A DNA stretch of 64,000 nt from positions 620,001 to 684,000 of the forward strand of contig NZ_LR699553.1 of the NCBI RefSeq assembly GCF_902459535.1. The letters run 5' to 3'. The notes under the pieces are model-generated. The model ran no database searches. It saw only the letters and a list, made by a program, of their open reading frames with translations, and was not told where the DNA came from. Origin of the DNA: Paraburkholderia dioscoreae (lineage in GTDB: Bacteria; Pseudomonadota; Gammaproteobacteria; Burkholderiales; Burkholderiaceae). Shown in pieces: positions 1 to 8,507 of the stretch (positions are counted from its first letter, which is position 1; the number at the start of each line of letters is the position of its first letter). The translations under genes were made by a program, and so were the position numbers.

Positions 1-878
1 CCACCGCCGAGGTCGGCCCGCGTGATGATTCCGACCACGTGCCTTTCCTCGTTCGTGACCGGAAGCGCCTTCACGCCGTGGCGTTGCAGAATGCTCCATG
101 CGGTTGCCGCCCGCGTGTGCGCCGACACGGTGATCACGCCATGCGACATGATGCTCGCACAGGTGAGCTCGTCGAAACTGCGCGCGTAGGTTTGCAACTG
201 CAAGGCGCGCAGCAGGGATTCGAGGTCGTCGGGGGCAATGTCGAGCAGTTCGCTTTGCCGTTTGAGCACGGCGTCGAGATCCGCGCGCGTGAATCCAGGC
301 CGCGGTTGAGCGGCCGGGTCCGATTCGCTTGCGATTTGCCGTGCCGAGTGCGGATAGCGGTGGCCGGTGACGGCGTGATACACGATTGCGGCGCCGAGGA
401 GCGCCGCGGACTGAAGCGCGATCGGCTCAAGCACGAAGCGGTAGCCGAGCGAATGCACGGCCGGGCCGCCCAACACCGCCGTGAGCGCAACCGCTCCAGA
501 CGGCGGATGCACGCAGCGCAGCGCGAACATGGCGCAGATCGCGGCGGCGACGGCGAGCGGCGCGGCGTGTAGCGGATCGCCGACCCAGCTCGCGCAGGCA
601 ACGCCCACCGTCGCCGAAACGAGATTGCCGCCGATGATGGACCACGGCTGCGCAAGCGGACTCGCCGGCACCGCGAACAGCAGCACGGCCGAAGCGCCCA
701 TAGGCGCGACCAGCAACGGGATATTGCCGCTCGAACCCAGCAGCAGATGCGTGACGGCCCCGGTGAACGCAATGCCTACCAATGCGCCGACGCACGAACG
801 CAACCGCTCCTTCCACGCAAGGGCGATGGGCGGCGGCACGCGGCGGGCGAGCCAGCGAGTGACGGCGGAGCGAGGCAA
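1..878 (-). CDS. HPP-family membrane protein with CBS domain (3' end outside window)
   Basis: The frame is open from base 923 to the window edge. The first part is hydrophobic helices with the HPP signature RCVHPPSGAVALTAVLGGP near base 500 and PLLVAPMGASAVLLF near base 690. The distal part reads as a CBS domain and leaves the window in HVVGIITRADLGG, so the C terminus is missing. HPP proteins are inner-membrane proteins, some linked to nitrite transport; CBS domains usually sense adenine nucleotides. The start is unclear: there is no in-frame ATG before the first helix, so TTG at 878 or GTG at 839 are the candidates, neither with a good Shine-Dalgarno. It is divergent from a FixK-type regulator. 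Family is secure, start is not. Confidence 0.8.
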   Translation of the reverse strand, partial: MPRSAVTRWLARRVPPPIALAWKERLRSCVGALVGIAFTGAVTHLLLGSSGNIPLLVAPMGASAVLLFAVPASPLAQPWSIIGGNLVSATVGVACASWVGDPLHAAPLAVAAAICAMFALRCVHPPSGAVALTAVLGGPAVHSLGYRFVLEPIALQSAALLGAAIVYHAVTGHRYPHSARQIASESDPAAQPRPGFTRADLDAVLKRQSELLDIAPDDLESLLRALQLQTYARSFDELTCASIMSHGVITVSAHTRAATAWSILQRHGVKALPVTNEERHVVGIITRADLGG

Positions 879-1054
879 GATCGGGTCGAGTCGTGTGAGA
901 GTTCGTGCGGTGGCGCGAAAGTTTCAATAGGCAGGCGCGAGACTGCTGCCGGGTGATTATATGTGATTGTGATATAAATTGCCGCGGGTGCGCGTTAGGG
1001 GTTCGAGTCGCGATGTGCGCTGCTGGTTGCCACAGGCCACGCTATATGACCTGC

Positions 1055-1068
1055 TTGAGGCAGATCAA
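1055..1068. promoter_or_regulatory. Candidate FNR/FixK box
   Basis: TTGAG-GCAG-ATCAA differs at one position from the FNR/FixK consensus TTGAT-N4-ATCAA. It lies in the gap between the divergent HPP gene and the Crp/Fnr-type regulator, about 165 bp before the regulator's ATG, and could serve autoregulation or control of the HPP gene. No binding evidence exists here. Confidence 0.5.
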
Positions 1069-1232
1069 CGGAAGGGCCGGACCTTCCTTTAGTCTTGGCG
1101 TGACCATTGGTGCTGCAATTTGCCTGCCTGACGGCCCACAGCGCCGCTGAAGTCGTACCGGCCTGCCCGGTTTTGGCGAACGCTTGCCGAACCGGCTTTC
1201 CTGAGAAGACAAACCTCGAAAGAAAGAACATC

Positions 1233-1961
1233 ATGAAGGATGACTTACCCGCTGCATCTCGCTACAGGCCTTCGATTTTTGCGGTGCCATTCCAGCGGCA
1301 CGGCGACGGCACGGCAGTCGAATTGCTATCCACATCCGAACAGGACGCGCTGATCGCCATTTCGCGGCTCGTCACGGTCCGGCGGCATACGGTGCTTTAT
1401 CCGGAAGGCGGTGATGCGCGTTTCGCCTACAACATCGTTAGCGGAGTCGCGGAAACCTATCAACTGCTGCCGAACGGAGACAAGCGGATTACCGCCTTTC
1501 TATTTCCGCGGGATCTGATGGGGCTCAGCGAAAACGGCGCCTATGTGGCGACCGCCCAATCGCTCACGCCCCTTGTCGCGTACCGGATACCGGTCGAGGC
1601 GCTCGCGGAGATTCTTGAACGCGATCCGCGTCTGGACATCGGACTGCTCTGCAAACTATGCCATGAACTACGGCGCTCGCAACATCACACGATAACCGTA
1701 TCGAAAAATGATGCGCCAGCCAGGTTGGCCAGCTTTCTGATCTGGATTCAGCACGCCTACCCGGAGCAGGGGCGCATCGAGGGAGAAGTGATGCTGCCGA
1801 TGTCCCGGCATGACATTGCCGATTACCTTGGCCTGTCAGTTGAATCCGTCAGCCGCGGCCTGCATGTTCTGGAGACCCAGGAGGCGGTGCGCCGCAAGGG
1901 ACCAAGGCTCATAACGGTGCTGGATCCGGCGAAACTTCGCAGCATGGCGGGGCAGGATTGA
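1233..1961 (+). CDS. Crp/Fnr-family transcriptional regulator (FixK-like)
   Basis: The 242-residue protein has an N-terminal cyclic-nucleotide-like beta-roll (about residues 35-150, with VLYPEGGDARFAYNIVSG) and a C-terminal winged helix containing MSRHDIADYLGLSVESVSRG, typical of the FNR/FixK recognition helix. The N terminus lacks the cysteine cluster that holds the FNR iron-sulfur centre, so a FixK/Dnr-like regulator fits better than an oxygen-sensing FNR. ATG 1233 is chosen because AGAAAGAA lies just upstream; a GTG at 1107 would add 42 residues unlike the family. The neighbouring FNR-type box suggests self-control. The signal sensed is unknown. Confidence 0.85.
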   Translation: MKDDLPAASRYRPSIFAVPFQRHGDGTAVELLSTSEQDALIAISRLVTVRRHTVLYPEGGDARFAYNIVSGVAETYQLLPNGDKRITAFLFPRDLMGLSENGAYVATAQSLTPLVAYRIPVEALAEILERDPRLDIGLLCKLCHELRRSQHHTITVSKNDAPARLASFLIWIQHAYPEQGRIEGEVMLPMSRHDIADYLGLSVESVSRGLHVLETQEAVRRKGPRLITVLDPAKLRSMAGQD

Positions 1962-1974
1962 GTTCGCCGTCCCC

Positions 1975-2002
1975 GGTTGCCGGTCGGCTCCCGACGGCAA
2001 CC
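1975..2002. terminator. Hairpin between convergent genes
   Basis: GGTTGCCG and CGGCAACC frame a short stem between the converging regulator and NRAMP genes. There is no T-run on either side, so intrinsic termination is only possible. Confidence 0.35.
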
Positions 2003-2019
2003 GCAGGGTCGACGCACGG

Positions 2020-3327
2020 TCAGAACGAAGTTGCCACCATCGCCAGGGTGATCAGCAGCATGACCGCGGTGGCGAGCCAGCCCAGTATGCGCAGGCTGCC
2101 GCCCGCGACGAAGCGGCCCATGATATCCGCGCGCGAGGCGATCAGCATCATGACAAACATGACCGGCACGGCGACCACGCCGTTGACCACGGCACTCCAG
2201 TAAAGCGCCTTGATCGGGTTGACCGAGGTGAAATTCACGATCATCCCGACAAGGGTGGCAATCGCGATCGTGGCGTAAAACGCCTTTGCTTCCTGCACTT
2301 TGCGGGTGAAGCCGACCGGCCAGTCGCGTGCTTCACCGATCGCGTAGGCGGCCGACCCGGCCAGCACGGGTACGGACAGCAATCCCGTCCCGACGATTCC
2401 GGTTGTGAAGAAAAGCGCCGCGAACGAGCCGGCTATCGGGCGCAGCGCCTGGGCCGCCTGTGCCGAAGTCTGGATATCGGTAATGCCGCCGACGTTAAGC
2501 GTGGCGGCCGTGGTGGCCAGAATGGCGAGCGCCACCAGGTTGGACAAGCCCATACCCACTACCGTATCGACTTCAATCCGGTGCAGCGCGGCCGGTCCCT
2601 GCTGCGGCGCGTCGAACAGGTCCTGGCGTCTCGGATGGACATTCATATCCTCGACTTCCTGTTCGGATTGCCAGAAAAAGAGGTAGGGGCTGATGGTCGT
2701 GCCGAAGACAGCGACGACCGCGGTCAGATAGTTCGATGTCCAGTGCAGGTGGGGAACGAAAAAGTGACGCGCGAGTTGGCCCCAGTCGATATGCACCACC
2801 GCGAGCACCGCGAAATAGGCGAACAGCGACAGCGTGAACCATTTGAGCACGGCGACATAGCGTGTGTACTGCAGCAGTAACTGCATGCTCACGCAGATCG
2901 TCGAGAACAGCAGCACATATAGCCACTTTGGGCCCGGCAGCAAAAGCGCCATTGCATCGGCCATCGCACCCAGGTCGGCACCCAGATTGATGATGTTGGC
3001 AATGAGCAGGAGCACCACAACCCATTGCAGCAGCCAACCCGGATAGTGCCGCCGCAGCACGCCTGCAATGCCATGCCCTGTGGTGCGCCCGATTCGCGCG
3101 CTGATGATCTGGATCGCCACCATGAGGGGGTAGCTGAAGAGCAGCGTCCACGAAAGGCCGTAGCCGAACCCGGCGCCAACCTGACTGTAAGTAGCGATGC
3201 CGCTTGGATCGTCGTCCGAGGCGCCGGCGATGAGGCCGGGCCCCAGCACGCCGAACAGCCGTGGTTTGGACGGCCCGACTACCGGGTCGGCCCCTTCGGG
3301 ATCGTATTCTTCAGGAGCGCGTTCCAT
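2020..3327 (-). CDS. NRAMP-family divalent metal transporter, atypical motifs
   Basis: A 435-residue integral membrane protein with about 11 helices. The first helix carries SDDDPSG (residues 37-43) where classic MntH has DPGN, and the sixth has TTISPYLFFW (210-219) where classic NRAMPs have the MPH metal-selecting motif. Overall fold and length fit the NRAMP superfamily, importers of Mn2+ or Fe2+ coupled to protons. The changed metal-site residues place it in a divergent bacterial branch whose substrate is not settled; Mg2+ or another ion is possible. It stands alone, converging on the FixK-type gene. No Mn riboswitch is seen upstream. Confidence 0.85.
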   Translation of the reverse strand: MERAPEEYDPEGADPVVGPSKPRLFGVLGPGLIAGASDDDPSGIATYSQVGAGFGYGLSWTLLFSYPLMVAIQIISARIGRTTGHGIAGVLRRHYPGWLLQWVVVLLLIANIINLGADLGAMADAMALLLPGPKWLYVLLFSTICVSMQLLLQYTRYVAVLKWFTLSLFAYFAVLAVVHIDWGQLARHFFVPHLHWTSNYLTAVVAVFGTTISPYLFFWQSEQEVEDMNVHPRRQDLFDAPQQGPAALHRIEVDTVVGMGLSNLVALAILATTAATLNVGGITDIQTSAQAAQALRPIAGSFAALFFTTGIVGTGLLSVPVLAGSAAYAIGEARDWPVGFTRKVQEAKAFYATIAIATLVGMIVNFTSVNPIKALYWSAVVNGVVAVPVMFVMMLIASRADIMGRFVAGGSLRILGWLATAVMLLITLAMVATSF

Positions 3328-3621
3328 GATGGTTTGAGTGGATCATCCGGCGGAATTGAACAAGGCACCTGCGAGCACCGCGGCGACCCGACCGGTGACG
3401 CGATTGTAGCGAGAATGCCGGGCAGGCGTATACATACGGACGTCATCAGGCAGTGTGCCGAAGTGAGCGATGCCGGACGCGGCATCTCACTTTCACCACG
3501 CCGGTCATGATGGCATAGATACGAATGGAATATGCGGCGCCGTCGCATGTGATCGGCATTCTGTCCGCCTGAATTTACCCAGGATTCGGATCACGTCTCT
3601 TCTGAGAGGCGGAATCCGCAA

Positions 3622-4752
3622 TTATGCGACTGCGTCCGGGTCCGGCGGCTTCCGTTCCACGGCGTCCAGTGGAAAGATGATGGTGAGACGAAAACCGCAG
3701 CCGGGTGCGCTGTCGATCGACATTGCGCCATTCAGGTGATGAACCCGCTCACGCATGCCCAGCAGGCCGAAAGAGGTCGGGCGCGGAGGCGCCGCCGGCG
3801 TCATTCCCCGTCCGTTGTCCGCGACGCGCAATACACAGGTTTTGCCGTCGCGCGCCAGATCGATCGTCACTTTGTCGGCATGTGCATGCCGGGCCACATT
3901 GGTCAGTGCTTCCTGGACGACATGGAACAGGCCTTCGTCAGCCGCCTCGCTCAGCCTCATGTCATCGGTCTCGATCCGTGCTTCGACGGCGATGTCGTAC
4001 CGCTGCATAAAATCGTCGATGAGCCATTCGAGTGCCGGCGTGAGCCCTAGCGTTTCCAGCATGATGGGACGCAATCCGGCTGCGATTCGCCTTAGCGAGG
4101 CGACAGTCGCGTCGATCAGATGATGCATGTCCGCCGTATGAGCCGAGGTCCGCGCGGCGATGGCTCCGTTACCGCGAAGAACGCTTTCGAGATCGGCAAG
4201 TGCCATCTTGAGCGCGGTGAGTTGCTGCCCGATGTCATCATGAAGTTCGCGGGCGATGCGGATCTGTTCTTCCTCGCGAACGGCCTGAATGTGCGCGGCT
4301 AAGGCCCTGAGTTGTTCGAATTCTTCCAGCCGCTTTCGCTCGGTCAGGTCTTGCGTCACCTTTGCAAAACCGTGGAGGTCGCCGGAAGGGGCGCGAATGG
4401 TTGTAATGACAACGTTCGCCCAGAATTTCGAACCGTCCTTGCGGACCCGCCAGCCCTCGCTGACCACTCTGCCTTGCGCGACCGCCGCGGCGAGCAGAAG
4501 ATCGGGCTGGCCTGCTGTTACGTCCTCCGGCGTGTAAAAGACCGAGAAGTGGCGGCCGACAATTTGATCGACCTCGTACCCTTTCATTTTCCGTGCACCG
4601 GCGTTCCAGTTCACGACGTTGCCTGATTCGTCCAGCATGAAGATCGCGTAGTCGTCGATTGCTTCGACTAACAGGCGGAAGCTTTCCTCGGTGTGAATGG
4701 AATCCTCGCGCGACGGGTTGCCCCGCAGTCCAGCATCTGCCTTGTCCGACAT
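3622..4752 (-). CDS. PAS-domain sensor histidine kinase (HisKA_3 type)
   Basis: A 376-residue cytoplasmic kinase. A PAS domain (about 25-140, VVNWNAGARKMKGY) is followed by a short coiled link and the NarL-type phospho-acceptor helix RIARELHDDIGQQL, with His at 171. The ATPase domain has VVQEALTNVARHAHA, VADNGRGM and FGLLGMRERV. ATG 4752 has GGAG eight bases upstream; a longer reading to 4908 lacks this. There are no membrane helices, so the signal is probably sensed in the cytoplasm by PAS. Kinases of this type pair with LuxR-type response regulators, but none lies in this window, so it is an orphan here. Confidence 0.88.
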   Translation of the reverse strand: MSDKADAGLRGNPSREDSIHTEESFRLLVEAIDDYAIFMLDESGNVVNWNAGARKMKGYEVDQIVGRHFSVFYTPEDVTAGQPDLLLAAAVAQGRVVSEGWRVRKDGSKFWANVVITTIRAPSGDLHGFAKVTQDLTERKRLEEFEQLRALAAHIQAVREEEQIRIARELHDDIGQQLTALKMALADLESVLRGNGAIAARTSAHTADMHHLIDATVASLRRIAAGLRPIMLETLGLTPALEWLIDDFMQRYDIAVEARIETDDMRLSEAADEGLFHVVQEALTNVARHAHADKVTIDLARDGKTCVLRVADNGRGMTPAAPPRPTSFGLLGMRERVHHLNGAMSIDSAPGCGFRLTIIFPLDAVERKPPDPDAVA

Positions 4753-5426
4753 CGTTTTCTCCGACCCTGGAGCCCGACGGGCACGAACCGGAAGGTTGAA
4801 CCCCCGACTTGTAGTTGAAAAGCCCGGACTCCCGAGGCGCCTTTGGCATCTCATTGCCGCGAGGGGGCTTTGCCTGCCATTGTCGTCGGATGAAACTTGA
4901 ACCAACATTGATTCAAATCAAAATTGCCCTCATAGGATCGAGGGTTGGCCGTTTGGTGGGGGCTTGCTGCGTATTGCCGGCGGGCGTCGGGTCGGCATCA
5001 TGTGGACGCCACGATTAGTCATTTGCGTTGTGAGGGCACTAGAGCGTGTCAATCTCGCCGGAACAGAAAACGTACGATAAGAATATTTGCATACATACGC
5101 CGAGTAATAGCTTGTAGGGCGAATTGGTGCGGAATAGTGGCGAAATGTCTTTATCCCGACTCACATGGAGGTCTTGGAGCCGCGCAGGTTGGCTGGTCGA
5201 CTCTTCCTGCCGCCGGGATGTGCGGCAGTCGCTCGGCCACCTGTTGGATGCGGCGGTTCGAACTGTGCTTACAGCTGGACCATCTGATTGGAGTTTCATG
5301 TTTGGAGGATCGCAAACGGGATGATATCCGGCGAGGCCAGGGTTCACGTTAGCTGTGAGCGACCCGAAAATCGCCCACAGCCTTACACGCGCGTTCTGAA
5401 CAAATCAGGCTACGCCGTGGTGTGTC
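4753..5426. other. Intergenic region, no gene seen
   Basis: This 674-base gap separates the divergent-side end of the kinase gene from the 3' end of the porin. The short open frames in it lack ribosome sites and show no recognisable motif. Part of it must hold the kinase promoter. Confidence 0.4.
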
Positions 5427-6476
5427 TCAGAACCGGTGACGAATGCCGACCCGTACGCCCGACTGCACGTCGGAACTCGAAGGGTCGCCTAATGCCGCCT
5501 GTACCTGTGCGCCAAAAGCATGATCATGAGCGAGTGCCGCGACCGCATAAACGTCGGTACGCTTGGAAAGGCTGTAGTCCGCGGTCAGTGTCAACTGGTT
5601 TGCGCTAGCCAGATTGTTGTTTCGTTTCTGGAATTGCAAACCACCTCCAAACTGGAACGCGGGCGTCAGTCGGTAGGTCACACCCGTTTCCGCTGTCGTT
5701 GCACGTGGTCGATTTCCACCGCTCAGCCTGACATCCGTGACCAGGCCGAATAGCCGTGCTTGCCCGATGACGTAGGCGGCGCCGCCGGCGAACTCTTGCG
5801 AGTTGCCGCCGCCCGCGACATTGTGTTGCCCGTAATAGGCCAGTGACGCCATGAAGGGTCCATTCGCATAGTTGACGATGAAGCTGGATGTGCTGTTCGT
5901 GGCGACGGAGCCAGGCGTATTGCCAAAGCCGAACATGGCACCCGCTGAAAAGCCAGCAAATGTAGGTGTCATGTATTTGACCGCGTTATTGGTCTGGTCG
6001 CCCCATACGCGGTTATCCAATGCGTATCCCCCTGCCGCATAAGCCGGCAGACTCCATGCGAGAAGACCCGCCGGCGTATTCGACGCGACGGCATAGGCGG
6101 GCATCTGGTCGCCGATGAAGTCGTATTGCCGGCCAAGCGTCAATGCGCCCCACGGCCCCGACAATCCTACATAGGCCTGTCTGCCAAATTCCAGGCCACC
6201 TTGACCGAGTGCCCCATTTGACAGCTGGAAACCATTTTCCAGCACGAAGTCGACATGCTGTTGTCCGCCGATATCCTCCGTACCTTTCATGCCCCACCGG
6301 TCGCCCTGGGCGGATCCAGACACGAACTGCACGTTCGCGCCGTGCGAGCTACCGCTCTGGACGTTGTTGGTGTAGGTGACGCCGGCGTCCACCAGACCAT
6401 ACAAGGTCACGGATGACTGGGCAAAAGCCAGGCCGGAGACTGACGAGAAAAAAAAGATTGTCGCGGTCTTTTTCAT
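5427..6476 (-). CDS. Outer-membrane porin (Gram-negative porin family)
   Basis: A 349-residue protein with a 19-residue signal peptide ending AFA before QSSVTLYGLVDAG, the usual opening of Burkholderiales general porins. It ends GIRHRF, the terminal phenylalanine being the outer-membrane assembly signal. Alternating beta strands fill the rest. It is the last gene of the tryptophan-to-maleate operon, 67 bases after the binding-protein gene. It may therefore be the outer-membrane entry for that pathway's substrate rather than a housekeeping porin. Porin identity is firm; the substrate link is inferred from position only. Confidence 0.9.
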   Translation of the reverse strand: MKKTATIFFFSSVSGLAFAQSSVTLYGLVDAGVTYTNNVQSGSSHGANVQFVSGSAQGDRWGMKGTEDIGGQQHVDFVLENGFQLSNGALGQGGLEFGRQAYVGLSGPWGALTLGRQYDFIGDQMPAYAVASNTPAGLLAWSLPAYAAGGYALDNRVWGDQTNNAVKYMTPTFAGFSAGAMFGFGNTPGSVATNSTSSFIVNYANGPFMASLAYYGQHNVAGGGNSQEFAGGAAYVIGQARLFGLVTDVRLSGGNRPRATTAETGVTYRLTPAFQFGGGLQFQKRNNNLASANQLTLTADYSLSKRTDVYAVAALAHDHAFGAQVQAALGDPSSSDVQSGVRVGIRHRF

Positions 6477-6543
6477 AGTATGCCTAAATAAATAGTGCGA
6501 TTAACGTAATGCGAAATTACCAATACCAATTGGTCGAAGTCGG

Positions 6544-7680
6544 TTACATCCTTTCGGCTTCAATAAGGGACCGCTTGCTGTCCTTATAACCGTAAAGAGA
6601 TATCACGCCATGTTTCAGATCGCCCCTTGAGTCGAAGCTGGTTTCCCCTACGACTCCGCGATAGACGACTGACGGCATCGCTGCAACGATTTTGGCCGCA
6701 TCAACGGAGTTGGCACGCTTCATTGCGTCGACGATGATGTAGACGGCGTCGTAAGTAAACGGGGCGTATAGCTGAATAGGCTGGCCGAAGCGCTTCTGGA
6801 ACTTCGCCTGGAACGCGCTGCCGCCCGGCATACTCTCGAGGGCGGTGCCGGCTTCCGAACAGATCACGTTATTGACCGCGGCACCGGCGAGATCGGCGAG
6901 TTTCTCGCTACAAAGGCCGTCGCCGCCGAGCACTTTGGCCCGCACGCTCAAGTCCTTCGCCTGTTTTGTAAATGGACCGCCAGTCGCGTCCATGCCGCCG
7001 TACATCACGGCATCCGGGTTTTCGCCCTTGATTTTTGTCAGGATTGCCCGGAAGTCGATCGCTTTGTCGTTTGTGGCGTCATGCGACAGGACCGTCATAC
7101 CGGCGGCCTTTGCGGCCTTTTCGAATTCGTTCGCAAGACCTTGACCGTAAGCGGTGCTGTCGTCAACGATCGCCACCGTTGAAACCTTCAGTTTGTTGCG
7201 GGCGTACGCTGCGAGCGCCGGACCTTGCTGCGCGTCAGTAGCCACCATCCGATAAGTCGTTTTGAAACCCTGGAGCGTGTAAGTCGGATTGGTTGCCGAC
7301 GGCGAGATCTGGACAATATTTGCGTCGCTGTAGATCTTCGAAGCCGGGATCGAAGTGCCGGAGTTCATGTGGCCGACAACGGCGACAACGCGATCGTCCA
7401 CGAGTCGCTGGGCAACCTGTGTTGCGGTACGCGGATCGGCTGCATCGTCTTGCGGATCCAGCTCAAGACGGACAGTCTCGCCGTTGATACGCAGCCCCTT
7501 CGCGTTGATCTCTTCGATGGCGAGGCGCGCGCCATTTTCATTGTCTTTTCCAAGATGAGCGATGGCACCGGTGAGCGGGGCAACGTGTCCGATCTTGACG
7601 GCGGTGTCCGCGCTAGCGGAGGCTGAGAAGGCAAAAGTGAGCAGGCAGGGGATGCCCGATGCCAGTAAAGGCTTTTTCAT
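6544..7680 (-). CDS. Periplasmic binding protein, branched-chain amino acid/amide type
   Basis: A 378-residue protein with a signal peptide (about residues 1-24, ending SASA) and the type I periplasmic-binding fold: VKIGHVAPLTGAIAHLGKD, NGARLAIEEINAKG, VVGHMNSGTSIPASKIY. This is the LivJ-like group, which binds branched-chain and other amino acids, amides or aromatic acids for an ABC importer. No permease or ATPase genes accompany it, so it is an orphan receptor here. It lies 56 bases after the maleate isomerase gene and just before the porin, suggesting it captures the compound broken down by this operon. Confidence 0.88.
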   Translation of the reverse strand: MKKPLLASGIPCLLTFAFSASASADTAVKIGHVAPLTGAIAHLGKDNENGARLAIEEINAKGLRINGETVRLELDPQDDAADPRTATQVAQRLVDDRVVAVVGHMNSGTSIPASKIYSDANIVQISPSATNPTYTLQGFKTTYRMVATDAQQGPALAAYARNKLKVSTVAIVDDSTAYGQGLANEFEKAAKAAGMTVLSHDATNDKAIDFRAILTKIKGENPDAVMYGGMDATGGPFTKQAKDLSVRAKVLGGDGLCSEKLADLAGAAVNNVICSEAGTALESMPGGSAFQAKFQKRFGQPIQLYAPFTYDAVYIIVDAMKRANSVDAAKIVAAMPSVVYRGVVGETSFDSRGDLKHGVISLYGYKDSKRSLIEAERM

Positions 7681-7736
7681 GACGTGTCTCCAGATGATAT
7701 GAATGAGGGGCGTACCGGCCGCCCCTTCAGGTTCTT

Positions 7737-8495
7737 CTAGTAACGTCCCGACAACAATTCACCTGCGTTAGGGACATATGTGCGCAGGCCAAGCTTCTTC
7801 AACATTGCATAGGTAGTGCACACCGACGCTGAAACAACCGGCTTGCCGCATTCCTCCTGTACGGCCTGAATCGCGGCGAGGGAAGGCATTTGCACACACG
7901 CGGAAAGAACTACCGCGTCTGCATCTGACAGATCGAGCTGCCTGTAGATGGCCCGTAGTGCGTTCGGGTCGCGGGCTCCAACCTCGAGGTTGTCGGGAAT
8001 CTCAAGTGCAAGATGGCTCATGACCCGGATGCCTTCCCGTTCGAGATAGTCGACAACCATTTGTGTCAGTGGCTTCATGTACGGCGCGATGAGCGCGATA
8101 CGCTGAACGCCGAGTGTGCGCAGACCATCCACCAATGCTCCCGCGCTCGTCACGACCGGCGCGTAGCACCCGTTCTTCTCGACGACGCTGGTCAGTCTCT
8201 CTTCGGAAACGCGATGGTATCCGTGGCCCATGCTCATGATGGCCACGAGGCAGGCATATCCGAGCACATCGACCTGGGCGTCCGCGAGCTCTGCCGCGCA
8301 TCGGTCTGAGTCGCGATCCATCGATTCGAGCTCTTCCTTCGTCACCTGCTTCATGCGCATGCGGCTTGAGTGGAACGTGAAGCGTTCTGGTTCGACCAGT
8401 TCCCGCGAATGCAGCATGGCCGGAATTTCCCGCTCCATTGTCACGTTCGAACTTGGGACGATCTGGCCAATGCGAAATATTCTGTTTGTTTCCAT
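7737..8495 (-). CDS. Maleate cis-trans isomerase (Asp/Glu racemase superfamily)
   Basis: A 252-residue cytoplasmic enzyme. It opens RIGQIVPSSNVTMEREIP, the maleate-isomerase N terminus, and has two cysteines in the positions expected for the catalytic pair: Cys82 in GYACLVAIMSMG and Cys200 in LSACVQMPS. The family converts maleate to fumarate in nicotinate and gentisate-type pathways; the related arylmalonate decarboxylases are less likely because both cysteines and the PSSN motif are present. It starts 13 bases after the FAH-family gene, in the same operon as a gentisate-type dioxygenase, which fits a route ending maleate to fumarate. Confidence 0.85.
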   Translation of the reverse strand: METNRIFRIGQIVPSSNVTMEREIPAMLHSRELVEPERFTFHSSRMRMKQVTKEELESMDRDSDRCAAELADAQVDVLGYACLVAIMSMGHGYHRVSEERLTSVVEKNGCYAPVVTSAGALVDGLRTLGVQRIALIAPYMKPLTQMVVDYLEREGIRVMSHLALEIPDNLEVGARDPNALRAIYRQLDLSDADAVVLSACVQMPSLAAIQAVQEECGKPVVSASVCTTYAMLKKLGLRTYVPNAGELLSGRY

Positions 8496-8507
8496 GAGAT
8501 CCGGTCC

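Noticed and set aside
3335..3355. TTTGAGTGGATCATCC before the NRAMP gene as a second FNR box
   Set aside because: The half-sites have the wrong spacing (three instead of four bases) and a poor right half.
5039..5347. A 102-residue minus-strand frame between the kinase and porin genes
   Set aside because: No ribosome site, no motif, and composition unlike the neighbours.
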